A stretch of 64,000 nt of DNA, from assembly GCA_949361645.1 (NCBI GenBank), contig OX442437.1:941075-1005074 (forward strand), read 5' to 3'. The notes beneath the pieces are model-generated. The model did no database searches, was not told the origin of the DNA, and saw nothing but the letters and a program-made list of their open reading frames with translations. Below are positions 27,626 to 42,491 of this stretch, one piece after another. The translations under genes were made by a program, and so were the position numbers. Each line of letters opens with the position of its first letter. Position 1 is the stretch's first letter. This stretch comes from Spongilla lacustris. Lineage: Eukaryota; Porifera; Demospongiae; Spongillida; Spongillidae.

Positions 27626-28334
27626 GGAGCAGCAGCAGGTCCAAGAACAGAGCAGCAGCTCGCAGTCACAGAGACAGCAGAGCCCTTTGCAGCTCACCGT
27701 TTCGCCACAGCAAAATTCACTGCTGCAGTACCAGCAGCTGCAGCAACAGCAGCAGCAACAACAGCAGCTGCAGCAACAGCAGCTGCAGCAACAAGGGCTT
27801 TTCCAACATTTCAGCCCACACTCAGGAGGTATGTCTTCCATGAGCCTGGTAGAGAAGCAGAGGCGGCAAGCTATACTTCAACACCAGTACGCTGTTCAAC
27901 AGCAACAGTTGCAGCAGCAGTTACAGCAACAGCAGCTGTCGGCTATGTACCAACAGCAGCAGCAGCAGCAGCAACAGCAGTTGCTAAGGCACATGGGCCA
28001 CCCCATGATGGTCCAACAACAGTTCCTTCAACCTTCTGCTTTTGGCTCAGTGCCGTCTGGCGGCATAGCTGAAGACAAGAGTCTTCCCCAGCAGCTTGGC
28101 CATCTTAGTAGCCTTCAGAGGGTTAATCAGGAGTATCCTAGCTTCCAGGCCGGACAAGCTGGGATTCTTGGATCCTCAGGCTTGACCTATGGAGTGGTTG
28201 GTGCAGGTACAACTTACTATTCCCCCAATGGGACCACTGTGTTAGGGCAAGGGGGAGGAGGGAGTTCTCCATTGCACATTCACCCTGGACAACCTTCTCA
28301 AGAGTCTGGACCTCCCGGTACTATGAAGAGATAG
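11988..28334 (+). CDS. MAU2: MAU2/Scc4 sister chromatid cohesion factor with a giant Ser/Pro/Gln-rich C-terminal extension
   Basis: Nineteen in-phase exons: 11988-12248, 14919-15002, 15079-15174, 16914-17008, 17111-17138, 18038-18187, 18695-18844, 19282-19372, 19425-19522, 19883-19960, 20261-20326, 20561-20647, 20772-20818, 22017-22094, 22934-23045, 23203-23293, 24161-24244, 24723-24766, 24954-28334. They encode about 1706 residues. Residues 1-580 follow the MAU2 TPR-like helical order: [81 protein letters not shown]. The family wraps the N-terminus of NIPBL/Scc2 to load cohesin on chromatin. Orthologues end near the start of exon 19 (about 610 residues). Here the frame stays open for 1126 more residues: a 9-residue ERPPSSL array, a 10-residue SNPTVQ array, long poly-Gln, then a Gly/Ser end. 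Exon 5 (28 nt) is the least certain. Confidence 0.92.
13148..13548. repeat. 36-bp minisatellite, 11 units, MAU2 intron 1
   Basis: Eleven almost identical 36-bp units (ggcagtaaggactatcactt plus tgtggtctgggcacaa). One unit has two changes (ggctatccc). Homogeneity suggests recent expansion. Confidence 0.97.
13586..13710. repeat. Two poly(C) runs in MAU2 intron 1
   Basis: Near-pure C tracts of about 20 bases at 13586-13606 and 13689-13708, part of a window-wide pattern of long C or G runs. Confidence 0.9.
14101..14612. repeat. 28-bp minisatellite, about 18 units, MAU2 intron 1
   Basis: Unit taccatgggtacttatgtac plus cagtgctg, with a C/A switch (accag or acaag) alternating irregularly along the array. 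The unit contains the palindromes CCATGG and GTAC. Confidence 0.97.
14728..14905. repeat. 21-bp minisatellite, about 8-9 units, MAU2 intron 1
   Basis: Units cctgacctcatacgaccttc plus a, ending about 15 bp before the exon 2 acceptor at 14918. Confidence 0.95.
15316..15925. repeat. 21-bp C-rich minisatellite, about 28 units, MAU2 intron 3
   Basis: Unit ccttagcccacccctcactg plus a, with frequent C-run triplets at regular spacing on the + strand and G runs on the other. Variants differ mostly at cac/cgc before tga. Confidence 0.96.
16274..16794. mobile_element. Putative MITE with CAGGGTGTTCCA ends, MAU2 intron 3
   Basis: Left end CAGGGTGTTCCAaat and right end tgtGGAACACCCTG are inverted copies over about 12 bp bounding some 520 bp of AT-rich non-coding sequence. 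Target-site duplication is not clear. Confidence 0.65.
17215..17600. repeat. Degenerate 18-20 bp CA-rich array, MAU2 intron 5
   Basis: Units built from cacacctcacacaacacac and cacacatcacacaaaacacc, mixed irregularly. Confidence 0.93.
17738..18036. repeat. 300-bp polypyrimidine tract, MAU2 intron 5
   Basis: Almost pure CCT/CTCC sequence on the + strand running directly into the exon 6 acceptor (cctcag at 18032-18037), so it doubles as an extreme polypyrimidine tract. Confidence 0.95.
18986..19268. repeat. 15/18-bp minisatellite, MAU2 intron 7
   Basis: Units cacatctccacaccctcc with optional tcc insert, about 14 copies, ending close to the exon 8 acceptor at 19281. Confidence 0.95.
19545..19835. 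repeat. (TATG/TG)n low-complexity array, MAU2 intron 9
   Basis: Mixed tgtatgtatg and tgtgtg repeats between exons 9 and 10. A related tgcg/tgtg tract follows exon 10 at 19966-20030. Confidence 0.95.
20125..20258. repeat. 18-bp minisatellite abutting the MAU2 exon 11 acceptor
   Basis: About seven units of tatgtccttatgccctta. The last unit (catatag) supplies the acceptor AG at 20259-20260, so the splice site lies within the array edge. Confidence 0.93.
21112..21342. repeat. 33-bp minisatellite, about 7 units, MAU2 intron 13
   Basis: Units containing cctacaccttgcagggtgta. A CT-rich stretch followed by CAG and GTGTAC makes every unit resemble an acceptor plus donor pair. Confidence 0.94.
21408..21573. 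repeat. 21-bp minisatellite, about 8 units, MAU2 intron 13
   Basis: Units ttctttgtgacctctggtgc plus c, with a ctctggtacc/tttggtgcc variation. Confidence 0.94.
22225..22797. repeat. 20-bp minisatellite with CpG/TpG/CpA variants, about 29 units, MAU2 intron 14
   Basis: Unit tagctaacacgtgcacacac, exactly 20 bp. By manual count the central dinucleotide is CG in 10 units, TG in 12 and CA in 7, with almost no other variation. CG units carry the E-box palindrome CACGTG. Confidence 0.97.
23080..23187. repeat. (TG)n followed by (TGTTG)n microsatellite, MAU2 intron 15
   Basis: A TG tract of about 75 bp grading into about seven TGTTG pentamers just before the exon 16 acceptor. Confidence 0.96.
23296..23665. 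repeat. 26-bp minisatellite, about 14 units, starting at the MAU2 exon 16 donor
   Basis: Unit agtataatattggatgagtg plus gtgtgt. The first copy begins inside the donor itself (gtgagtataatattgg at 23294). Confidence 0.95.
23690..24110. repeat. 26-bp minisatellite interrupted by a MITE, MAU2 intron 16
   Basis: Units taatggcccccaacatcttg plus ctagtc, about seven copies, split by the element at 23866-24060. Confidence 0.92.
23866..24060. mobile_element. hAT-type MITE with 8-bp target-site duplication
   Basis: Perfect 15-bp terminal inverted repeats CAGGGCCGGTGAGAG and CTCTCACCGGCCCTG bound 195 bp without coding capacity. The insertion is flanked by the direct repeat cccccaac at 23858-23865 and 24061-24068. 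An 8-bp duplication and CAGGG ends are characteristic of hAT elements. Part of the apparent duplication could derive from the host array, whose unit contains this octamer. Confidence 0.85.
25277..25770 (+). repeat. Coding 27-bp minisatellite: about 17 nine-residue ERPPSSLTN units in MAU2
   Basis: In-frame repeats in MAU2 exon 19 (protein residues about 689-852). Central units are nearly identical and outer ones degenerate (PSSSL, LPFSL, HPSSR), the usual sign of expansion from the middle. Confidence 0.95.
26048..26333 (+). repeat. Coding 30-bp minisatellite: nine [14 protein letters not shown] units in MAU2
   Basis: Nine ten-residue units (residues about 946-1040), alternating SPAM, SPAL and GPAL endings. 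Nucleotide identity is near complete between central units. Confidence 0.95.
26880..28020 (+). repeat. CAG/CAA-rich coding tracts (poly-Gln) in MAU2
   Basis: Three Gln-dense blocks at about 26880-27130, 27490-27690 and 27720-28010, with mixed CAG and CAA codons and Leu interruptions, separated by Pro/Thr/His-rich stretches with TPP motifs. Confidence 0.95.
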
Positions 28335-29639
28335 CAGAGTGTACACTTTCCCTTCATTTTGTCGCACACACACAAACACCCCACACACACACCTCTCACC
28401 TGTATTCAATACTGTTGTTCATCTCCTTGGTTGTACATGTGTTATATTTCTTCAGCCTTCCATTTTAATGTAAAATACGTCATTAACATTTGAATACATA
28501 CCGGTACTTGTCATGTCAGTGTAAGGATTGCGTCTTGTCGTACATGGTGGGGTTGTCTTGGGAGGTGACCCTGGGGTTATTATATGTGTGAGGAGTGTTG
28601 GTGAGGAAACAGCTTCACCACTCTTTCAAGTTGGTGTCATGGTGGTACTGAGTAATGCTGACATTTTAAGGGCTTCTGTAGGCACCATACCGTATAAGGA
28701 AGTTCAACACAAAACTATATATATAATAAAACCGGTTTAACCGGTTTTAGTGTGTCAAGAGTGGGCATGTGCGTGTGGTGGAAGCCTATTATATTATAGT
28801 ATAAAATAAATTTTGCTGCAGGTTGTGACCGCTTGTACAAATACATATGTACGATATTGGTGGCCGTTCTCCACTAAGCAATACGTTCTCCAATACGGTT
28901 TTAACAGTTATAAGAGGGTGAAAATTTGTGGATTATCGGAAAGTGGGGAAGCTCTACACCGTGTTCCTGGATAAGCGGTGAGTTGTATTTCTTCTTACAT
29001 AGTGTATGGGATGAGGTATATTAAAATAGTATGATAAAATTGGACGTAGTATGGTACAGTACTAGAAGAGGCGGGGGGAGACTTTGTACGAACCGAAACG
29101 TGTCCTCCAACTAATGCTCAACTCCAGTGGTGATGAATTTGGTAGGTTGTAGAACGATATGTTCTAAATAGTGCGCACCGGTGCAAGTATATTTACTAGT
29201 ATTGTAAATATCAGTAGCTGGCATTCCAGTCCTTGTGGTGAATAATAGCCTTATTGCTGTCCTGCTAATATTTGTTGTGTGTGTCCACACCTGTAATGGT
29301 TAAGGTACTAGTAGGCCAGTCATGGATGAAGTGGGTGATCTGTGTACATATTTGACATCGCTGTACCACATCATCACGTTTTATCCTTCTCGTAAATTTC
29401 TTATCACCCCACCATCATCCCTCATCCTCATTCTCTGCCACATCCTTACTACCTGGCAACACCCTCACACCCTCGGGGCAAGAGCCCCCAACACTGTGGC
29501 TACACGGCTTTAAGCTAATTTTGTATAGCTGCAAGCATCCCCCATCCCACGTTTCCCACACCCCTACTTCATCCCACGTTTCCCACACCCCTACTTCATC
29601 CCACATTCCCCCACCCCTACCTCATCCCCCTTTCCACTC

Positions 29640-30262
29640 CACTAGGGTTGTGGTATTATTGCTAGGGGTGTGGTGTGGTTTCAGTGTGGTATCATCACTA
29701 GGGGTGTGGTGTGGTTTCATTACTAGGGGTATGATGTCATCACTAGGGGTGTGGTATCATCACTAGGGGTGTGATGTCATCACTAGGGGTGTGATGTCAT
29801 CACTAGGGGTGTGGTATCATCACTAGGGATGTGGTATCATCACTAGGGGTGTGGTATCGCAGGTGTGAGGTTTGTCAGTATCGCTAGGGGTATCACTATT
29901 ATCCTAGGGATAAGGTTCATCACTACATATCACAAGGGGTGTGGTGTTATCACTAGGGGTGGGTGTGGTGTTATCGCTAGGGGTGTGGTGTCACTACTAC
30001 AGGGGTGTTGTGTTATCACTAGGGTGGGTGTGGTGTTATCGCTAGGGGTGTGGTGTCATTACTACAGGGGTGTTGTGTTATCGCTAGGGGTGTGGTGTCA
30101 TCACTAGGGGTGTGATGTCGTCACTAGGGGTGTGGTATCATCACTAGGGGTGTGGTGTTATCGCTAGGGTGTCATCACTAGGGGTGTGGTGTCATCACTA
30201 GGGGTATGGTGTCATCACTAGGGGTGTGGTATCATCACTGGGGTGTGGTGTTATCGGTAGGG
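29640..30262. repeat. Minisatellite of about 20 bp around atcactaggggtgtggt
   Basis: About 28 units of catcactaggggtgtggtgt with indels and cgc/cac substitutions. A less regular related stretch runs across 29870-30010. Confidence 0.93.
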
Positions 30263-30437
30263 GTGTGGTGTTATGGTCTGTTTTCTTTCTATCACAATAA
30301 CTGCCAACTCTATGCCTTATGAGTGCATTGTGGGGGATACATTTTAGAGTGGGAGAGAGATGGATGACGGGAAAAATAAACCAGGGTTCTGGGCCGGCAT
30401 CTTATATAGTGGAGTTAGCTGTGATTGTACATGTACA

Positions 30438-30882
30438 TACCGTACTACCAAGATGTTCTGGCATTAACTAGTTGGCAGAAAGTTCCACAACTAGTTATTG
30501 CCATCAATTTAATATTTAATTTTCTCCGCCAACAAGTTATCTGCATATTTCGGATCATGAAGGGGGTGGGGGGGGGGGGGGGGCAGGGGTATTCAGATGC
30601 GGGGGTTGATGATAAACTCAGCTTCAATGGGGGGATGGTTCTGAGGATGGCGATCTCCATTGCAGGGGTCACAGCTGCCCTTCAGCACTAGTCTAAATGA
30701 AGTGGTAATTTCAAGTAGCCACGCCCACCCTTTCACTGCTGTGATACTTCCCGCCAATTCTAAATCACCTTGAATTTAACGATCTTGAGGCTTCCTCCAA
30801 TTTCAAACCACCAGTTATTTAAAATCAATTGTTTTGGCTCTGCCAAATAGCACTCTCCGTCATTATGTCTTGCCAGTACGGT
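30438..30882. mobile_element. MITE with TIR CCGTACTGCCAAGAC, copy 2
   Basis: Same ends (CCGTACTACCAAGATG on the left, TCTTGCCAGTACGG on the right) and the same internal order as the copy at 9693-10121, including tctccgccaacaagttat and aaaatcaattgttttggct. The middle differs and includes a G-rich run at 30565-30583. Confidence 0.85.
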
Positions 30883-31099
30883 GATCACTATTGGAAGGCT
30901 ATGTTTAGACTGATGGGGGGGGGGGGACTAATAGTACCTGTCCAGTGATGCAAGGAGGGAATTTTAATCCTGGTTATTGGCAGTAGTTATTTAAAATGGT
31001 CTTGCATATTTACAAGTGATAAAGGGGCTTTACACCTGTGCTTAACATACCCAACCTCTAATGAGCTGCATTGCTGCAAATTTATATTTGCATTTGAAA

Positions 31100-31320
31100 T
31101 GTGTGTGGCTAGGGCATAATGGGTGTGGCTAGGCCATAGTAGGTGTGGCTAGGGCATAGTGGGTGTGGCTAAGGCATAGTGGGTGTGGCTGTGGCATAGT
31201 GGGTGTGGCTAGGGCATAGTGGGTGTGGCTAGGGCATAGTGTGGCTGGGGCATAGTGGGTGTGGCTAGGGTATAGTCTGGCTGGGGCATAGTGGGTGTGG
31301 CTAGGGCATTGTGTGTGTGG
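31100..31320. repeat. 20-bp minisatellite gtgtggctagggcatagtgg
   Basis: About ten units upstream of p66, followed by G runs at 31319-31331 and 31366-31393. Confidence 0.93.
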
Positions 31321-31589
31321 GGGGGGGGGGAGGTGGCAGACATAGAGGTCACCATTGGAAAGCTGGGGGGGGGGGGGGGGGGGGGGGGGGGGCATATTGT
31401 GCAGGCCCTAGAGGTCTTCCAAGGATTTTTGAGATGATGCCTCTCGTGATGCCTACCCATTAGTTTGTTTGTTTGTTTTTGACCCTCCCGGCCTCCCCCC
31501 TCATTCGAGTACAAAAACTTAGTACCAGACCCAGAGTGGGGTTTGCATTGATCATCATTTATAAACCAAACCTTTAATTAACCAGCTCT

Positions 31590-31920
31590 TGTGGCTAGGA
31601 AGTATGGCTATTATAGTTAGTTATCGTTTGGCGTGATTGATATGGCTATTGGTTAATTAGTTTGGTATGGTTTGACATGGTTATAGGTTAGTTATGGTTT
31701 AATGTGGCTATTGGTTAATTATGGTTTGGTATGGTTTGGCATGGTTGGTAAGTTATGGTTTGGGCTAATGATGACTATTAAGGTTTGGGCTATTATGGTT
31801 AGTTATGGTTTGATGACTATTGTGGTTAATTATGGTTTGGCTATTGTGGTTAGTTATGGTTTGATGACTATTATGGTTAGTTATGGTTTGGTATGGGTTA
31901 TTGTGGTTAGTTATGTCTCA
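31590..31920. repeat. Degenerate ttatggttt/atggttagt repeat
   Basis: Irregular short repeats of ggttagttatggtttg and variants immediately upstream of the first coding p66 exon. Confidence 0.8.
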
Positions 31921-31973
31921 GGTGATTCATGCAATACAGATAGTTGACATCTTGTGTCCCATCTTGGCAGGCC

Positions 31974-36585
<4,612 letters not shown>

Positions 36586-37420
36586 CTTGCAGCCAGTTTG
36601 AAGGGGGAGAAAGAAAAGTACAATTTATGTTGAGCTGCTATCTTATGTCCCTCTATCTGTGAATGAGTTCAGCATGTGGACTGATCACCTATATTTAGAA
36701 AATTTCTTTTTCCTTTTTTTTTCTGATCGCATTTTTTTTTTTTGGTATTCACTTTACGCAACTGATCATCATTACAACAGAAGAGATCTTGTTTAGTCTT
36801 TCACTGTTATATGTGTCATGCATCTTTGTTTATTGTACTAAGACTTAAGAAAAAATAAAAATCTGAATTTGGTTGATGAGGGCATTTGGGGGGGGGGGGG
36901 GGGGGGGGGTCATAACAAAGTTAACATAACCGCAAGTACCGGTATATAAAATGATTTGTGCATGTGAACATCACAACCAATGAATAATTATAACTTCTGG
37001 TGAAAAGAAACCACTTCCCCTTCACAGGTCACACGTCCAGGTTCAAAAGATACTATCCATTCACCCCCAGACCTGGTGGTCCTTTATGACTGGACTGCTT
37101 TTTGGCTGTTTGACAAGTCATCATTGAAATGCCGTGAAGAGACAGCACTAACAACTCCTATTCTCTTATTGTTGGTACCAACTATTGAATTAACTTTGAG
37201 TATTTATAGTCTGCAGATGATATACATTAACCCGTTAACCCCCCCCCCCCCGTATAATATTTTGGATTTAGTGATAATGGGTATATGGGAAATTTTCAAT
37301 CAAATTATTCAAGATGGAAAACAAAAACACATACTATTTGCTAGACTCTTAGATGTAGTAATAACAATATTGTACTAAAACAAACATAGGTAGGTGATAA
37401 GTTTTGACAAGAGAGAACTG

Positions 37421-37552
<132 letters not shown>

Positions 37553-38146
37553 AATGATAAACTTATTCTTGTATGCTGGGAAGTCCTATGCCATCAACCA
37601 TGTCCAGTGCACTCCTCCATTTTACACGGGAACCTCGAAGACATAAATTTGTGGCTCTGATGATGGCGAATGTTAAACTAGCCCTCAGCCATCCCATCAC
37701 TTCTCCATACGACTTTCCCCATTTAAGGCTAATGTGTTCAGAAAGATGCTTAAGGTATGATATTCTTTTAATTATTAACCTTGTTTAACTAGTTTTGGAT
37801 CTTGAATATGTGGGTGTTAATTTTCAAATTACAAGGTTACCTGTGTAAGTATTTTAGAACTCAATGAAACATATGCACACTGTGCTAACGGGCAGCAGGA
37901 TGGGCTACGACTGCAAGAGATTAAATAGCAATTATTGCAGTTAAAGGACACACCTACAATTAATTAAAAATAAAAAGTTCATTCATAATAGCTAGGAACT
38001 GATGGGTGCAGGTGGAGCTGGGCCAGCCCCATCGGGCCTGGGGATGAGAGAAATAGTGCTGGCCTGGGGATGAGAAAATGGGCTGGGCTGGGGATGAGAA
38101 AATGGGCTTGGGGATGAAGGGTCACAGCAAGTTAAAGTACTGTAGG

Positions 38147-38149
<3 letters not shown>

Positions 38150-38228
<79 letters not shown>

Positions 38229-38240
38229 TGTGTGTGTGAT
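38150..38240. repeat. (TG)n microsatellite, block A (partner 43708-43783 in B)
   Basis: Long TG tract at equivalent positions in both blocks, with different lengths. Confidence 0.96.
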
Positions 38241-38822
38241 GCATGTGTGTTTACGTGCTTGTACGGAGTGTATTTGCTGAAACTTGCCATCGTGCCCATA
38301 TTCCAGTGAGGATTGAGTTGGATGGGTGGGAAAGAGGAAAGCCAGCGGCACATGATATCACTGGTACCTCTCCTCTCTGCCCAGCCTTACTGGGTGAGGC
38401 TGGTCAGGTGGCTGGGGTAGCTGCTCTGGCTGTAGAAACCTGAAAATGGCCTGTGTTCCCATTGCCGTGGAGACATACAGACATTGGGGTCAAGCACGTA
38501 AATTATAACTAACTATGACATGCTTTTATAACATAAAAGCTTGCAATGCATGCATAAGAATACAAAACCTTGACTGCTTATCATAGAATCAGCCCATGAT
38601 TTTTCACTGGTATTTTTAAAATAAATAAAAACTCAAGGTAATTATTGTATTGTTTGGGTATTGCCGTATTGGTAAATTATTTATATGTACATGCATGTAT
38701 ATCCAATGACATTCAACAATGGTAATTTAAGGCTGTAAACAATAAATTCTCAGCTAATTAATAGCAGCTGCTTATTAAAATCTAAAGTTTTGGGCGGGGT
38801 TGTTCGTTTTTATTTTTCCAAG

Positions 38823-39095
38823 ATGCCTACGCGGGAAAGGAAGCGAAGATTGAAAAGGAAAGAAAAGTACCACCAAGGGAAGATCCTCCAAAAGGAGATG
38901 TTGAAAAATAAAGTCTCAGAGACGGAAGCCGATAAAGCCGCGCAAAGTGCTCGCGACATTGTCGGAGTAGAAAGCAAGAAGATATGCCCTGCTGAGCTGA
39001 CGGGATACCACAGCACTGCTAAGCGTCAGAGATGCCATGAAGATGGTGACGTCGCTCCTACGTGTCAGCGGTACAAAAATACGTGCTATAATTAA
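38823..39095 (+). CDS. Small basic ORF, block A; candidate first exon of the truncated p66 gene
   Basis: 90 residues from ATG: a Lys/Arg-rich start (RERKRRLKRKEK), then SETEADKAAQSARDIVGVESKKI and a Cys-containing end. The frame is preserved in block B (44332-44601) with about a dozen amino-acid differences. GGGCGGGG lies just upstream of the ATG. A possible donor (CAGCG|gtacaa, 39071) leaves phase 2, matching the acceptor of the truncated p66 exon at 40211; joined, the frame would be 228 residues. Splicing is inferred. VESKKI resembles an N-terminal stretch of vertebrate GATAD2A, but that is too short to be evidence. Confidence 0.5.
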   Translation: MPTRERKRRLKRKEKYHQGKILQKEMLKNKVSETEADKAAQSARDIVGVESKKICPAELTGYHSTAKRQRCHEDGDVAPTCQRYKNTCYN

Positions 39096-40210
39096 AGACG
39101 AGAGTTAAAACACGTTATATTCATATAGAAGAGTTGCCGCGCTATCCCACGGAATGTGCCATTGATTGACGCGAGTAAGTCAGAGGTCATGTTTTTTTTG
39201 GAAGAAAAATTCTAACTGGCGCCTGTCGCGATTCATTAAAACACATATTGATATATGTACAGCACGCCCCACTCTGATGTGCGCGCGGGATATTCAAAAT
39301 GGATTATGGGCGCGCTATAACATCGAACAGCAGACTTGTAAGAGATATGGTGAGACAAGTGTATACACGTGAGCAGTACAACCAAAAGCTAACAAATATG
39401 TACCAATTTTGTGGTCTGTCTGATATGATGTATGGGATATGTTCAGCAGTACAAATATGTACAGTCTGTAAGGTTTTGGCTGTGCCAATGTCATAAGAGC
39501 AAGTGAACCATCTAAGGATCCAACAGACATGGACTTTGTGCCCTCTACCTTTAGGTGACAGAAGTCAAACAACACAAACCACATATTATGTAAAATAAAA
39601 ACAAAATCCCCACCCATCGTTTACCTTTGACAACTGTTTAGGCATCTCAAGGCTCTTTAAACACTTTATCTTTAGTTGTAGATACTGGCCATTACTAGGG
39701 TGGAAGTGTCGTCCAACCAATAAGCTATATGGATCCAGATGTTCTTCTCCTCTGCACATACTTCAGATCATTGCTGATTGTAGTCATGTGACAGAATTAC
39801 ATTTCTTCCAAAAAAAAAAAAAGGCCTCTGACTCAGTTTATCTCGATAGCGGGCAACTCCTCTATATACGTGTACTGCAAAGTGGCATGAAATGGTTGCC
39901 ATATTTTGGGAATGCTCGTCGTGGGGAGTTGTGTCTTAGATACCAATTGTTTGATCTTCTTGGTGTCCTGTTGGAGTAGTATGTGTGTGTAGCTATGTCA
40001 TCTGACCCATTGAGCTAGTATCACATTTGACTTAGACGTTGATCCGCATAAAATGAGTGGAAGTAGGGAGATGGGAGGGTTGTGTTTACAACTATATATA
40101 TATGTGTGTGTGGAGTATTTTATGTGTATGAATGTGTTTGCATGTGTTGGTTGGTCAAACGTCTCTTAGCTGTGCTCGGCTGATTATTTGGTGTTGTTCT
40201 GCACTTGCAG

Positions 40211-40649
40211 TGATAACAAGGTCGGACCCTTTCCTGGGGATGAGGAGGACCCATTGCCTGCGCAGGAGGAAGAGGATAAGGATGTGGACACACTTCGCAA
40301 ACAGGAGGAGAACAGGTTGGAGATGTTCAATCCGATAAGAGGATTTCAAAGCACAACGTCATCTAAAGTCAGCGTCATTCGCCAAAGTTGTTCTACCTTC
40401 AACCGCCATCCCCCTCCCATTAAGGCTATGAAGCCAGGGTCAGCCCTGGAGAAGCTCACCCAACACCTGCTTAAGAAGAAGTTGGACGAACAGCTCACCA
40501 GACCAAAGCAGGAGCCGGACTCTGATGGAGAGGCTGGCAAGATGGCCGACTGCAGCACGTCTGGTGACAACCGCAGGAGTCGACGAAAAGGCACGCCTAA
40601 GCACAAGTGTAATCTTAGTTCATCTGGAGCTGGTGGTGACCAGACATAG
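40211..40649 (+). CDS. Internally deleted p66 paralogue, block A
   Basis: An open exon with acceptor cttgcag at 40204-40210 encodes the p66 CR1-type helix (TLRKQEENRLEMFNPIRG), then jumps directly to the p66 C-terminal block (PPPIKAMKPGSALEKLTQHLL). The roughly 340 residues with CR2 and the zinc finger are missing. The reading frame is open to the same stop as full p66, and its 3' flank is homologous. Compared with block B it lacks twelve codons after DPLPA without breaking frame. It could be a functional zinc-finger-less paralogue or an unexpressed fragment; the intact frame in both copies favours, but does not prove, function. Confidence 0.6.
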
Positions 40650-41347
40650 CTTGCAGCCAGTTTGACAGGAGAAAGAAAAGTACAACGTGTGCCCCTCCCT
40701 CCTTCCTGTCTGTTAACAACCCATGGCCATCATCACAAAGAGTCAGTTTCAGCATGTGACCTACTTATATCTTTCTTGCTATATTAAATTTTATTAACCT
40801 ATTTCTCCTCTGATTAACTTTAACCTGGTTCATGTTACTGATGTAAGGAAAACCAAATGGACTTAGTAGATATGTGAGGATAACACAACAATTACATTGC
40901 ATTGTGCACAGTTATTGAAGTGTAACTGTAGAAGTTGGGTTATAAGCTACTTTCTATAGCAGCAAAATGGCCAGATGCAAAGAAATGATTCCTCATAACC
41001 AATGAAGAGAATAAATCACTCCTCTTAGCGTGTTGCAACATTATACTTCTAAAAAAAAAAAAGCACTTCATGATTTCAAAAGACACTGAACAAGCAGGTA
41101 CATATATGCACTACATGTCTATATAACAACAGGAGTGACAGCCTACCCCCCTCGAGGGTACAAAAAGAAAAAAGAAAAAAAAAAACCACTCCTTTCAAAA
41201 TATTTCTAATGCTCTAAATCCAATGCATACTCTATTGCCAAGAAAAGTTCTACCACTGTGTAAACAAAATAACGAGTTTTTGGGGGCAGGGAAAATATAG
41301 GGGGAAATGACACAGAGTTGATTTGATCAGGTGAGTTCTCCCCTTGA
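40650..41347. other. Convergent 3' flank, block A
   Basis: 3' flank of the truncated p66 exon and of the lamin-like fragment. AT-rich, colinear with 46175-46870, no further feature seen. Confidence 0.6.
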
Positions 41348-42008
41348 TTACGACACCACATAGCTCTCACGCTGCTTCACAGTGGATGGATCTCCCTGTT
41401 GACAGAACAGCCATATGTAAAAGCATATCCAAACTGTACACCTGGACTACTCAACTGTTTGGTGAAACATGTGCTCAGATCCTGACTCTAGCTGCTGGTC
41501 AGGTTCCTGATCCAGGGGCGTGAAGGGTTCAGCAGGGATCTGCTCATCTGTGCTAGGGCCTGCCTCGTCCACAGGCTCCTCAGGAAGGCGTGGGAAGGAC
41601 TGGATCCCACTGTCCTGTGAGGGCTCCTGGGAAGGAGGTGCAGTTGATTCCTGCTCACCGTCCGGCGCATGCTGAGTGAATGATGCCACCGTGTGTGTGT
41701 GTGTGTGTATGTGTATACATATGTGCGTGCGTACATGTGCATATGTGATGACATGTAGTGCATACTACGTTGGCACCTACATCTCCATGGCTGTTCATCA
41801 GCTTAGTAACAGTCTTGGGACCCGATCCCCACATCTCTATGCCCTTCCATATGATATCAGTAGGAGGATTGTGTATGGCTCCAACTGCCTTTGATGCCCA
41901 GACCTGAGAACAGAGAGACGTTTGTGAGGCAGAATCAAAAACATCCCAGGATAAAATCGGTGAACTCCCAAATACCCCTTCAGCAGTATTACCATTCCCA
42001 GATTTTTG

Positions 42009-42071
42009 AATAGTCCTATATTTAGCACTTTTGTAGTACGTACATTTTACGTTGCTAAATATAGGACTATT
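42009..42071. repeat. Perfect 19-bp inverted repeat in block A
   Basis: AATAGTCCTATATTTAGCA and its exact complement flank a 25-bp loop. The equivalent place in block B (near 47620) lacks it, so this is an insertion in A or a loss in B. Confidence 0.85.
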
Positions 42072-42379
42072 AAAAAAAATTGTACCATCGTTGATCCCTT
42101 GTTCCCTTCCTTTTTACACCACCATTGCCTTCAAATCCTATATACCACTAACTTTCTCAGAGAGAATGTTTTTATATCTTGTAACTATTAATGTTAACAT
42201 TAATAACTGCTAAAGCACAGAAACTATAGCAACACTGGTAACTAAATGACCAGGCTGTGTCAAGGCTCAGTCTCCAGATGAAAAGTTGATTTAATCCAGA
42301 TCTGAGTAGTTTGACTATATAAAATTTAACTTTGTTCCACAATATGACATTCTGTGAACCACATGCCGGAAAATACCCA

Positions 42380-42383
<4 letters not shown>

Positions 42384-42434
<51 letters not shown>

Positions 42435-42442
42435 CCCCCCCC

Positions 42443-42485
<43 letters not shown>
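42384..42485. repeat. (AC)n with poly(C) core, block A
   Basis: Two AC tracts around a C run at 42432-42445 next to the copied exon 8 donor. The block B counterpart at 48004-48060 is shorter. Confidence 0.95.

Positions 42486-42491
<6 letters not shown>

Larger units (their letters stand above)
28335..31973. other. Intergenic region MAU2 to p66
   Basis: Contains the MAU2 3' UTR with possible AATAAA signals near 28725 and 28802, a near-palindrome AAAACCGGTTTAACCGGTTTT at 28730-28750, a large minisatellite field, a MITE and G runs. No conserved exon is recognised. Non-coding 5' exons of the p66 gene could lie here. Confidence 0.6.

Noticed and set aside
37573..37788. Exon-like frame in block A ending in AAG|gtatga
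   Set aside because: Absent from block B, no homology recognised, and next to a long AC tract; probably part of an insertion.
39299..39496. Short frame starting MDYGRAITSN in block A
   Set aside because: The block B counterpart has a 2-bp insertion (gcgcgc) that changes the frame, so it is not conserved as coding.
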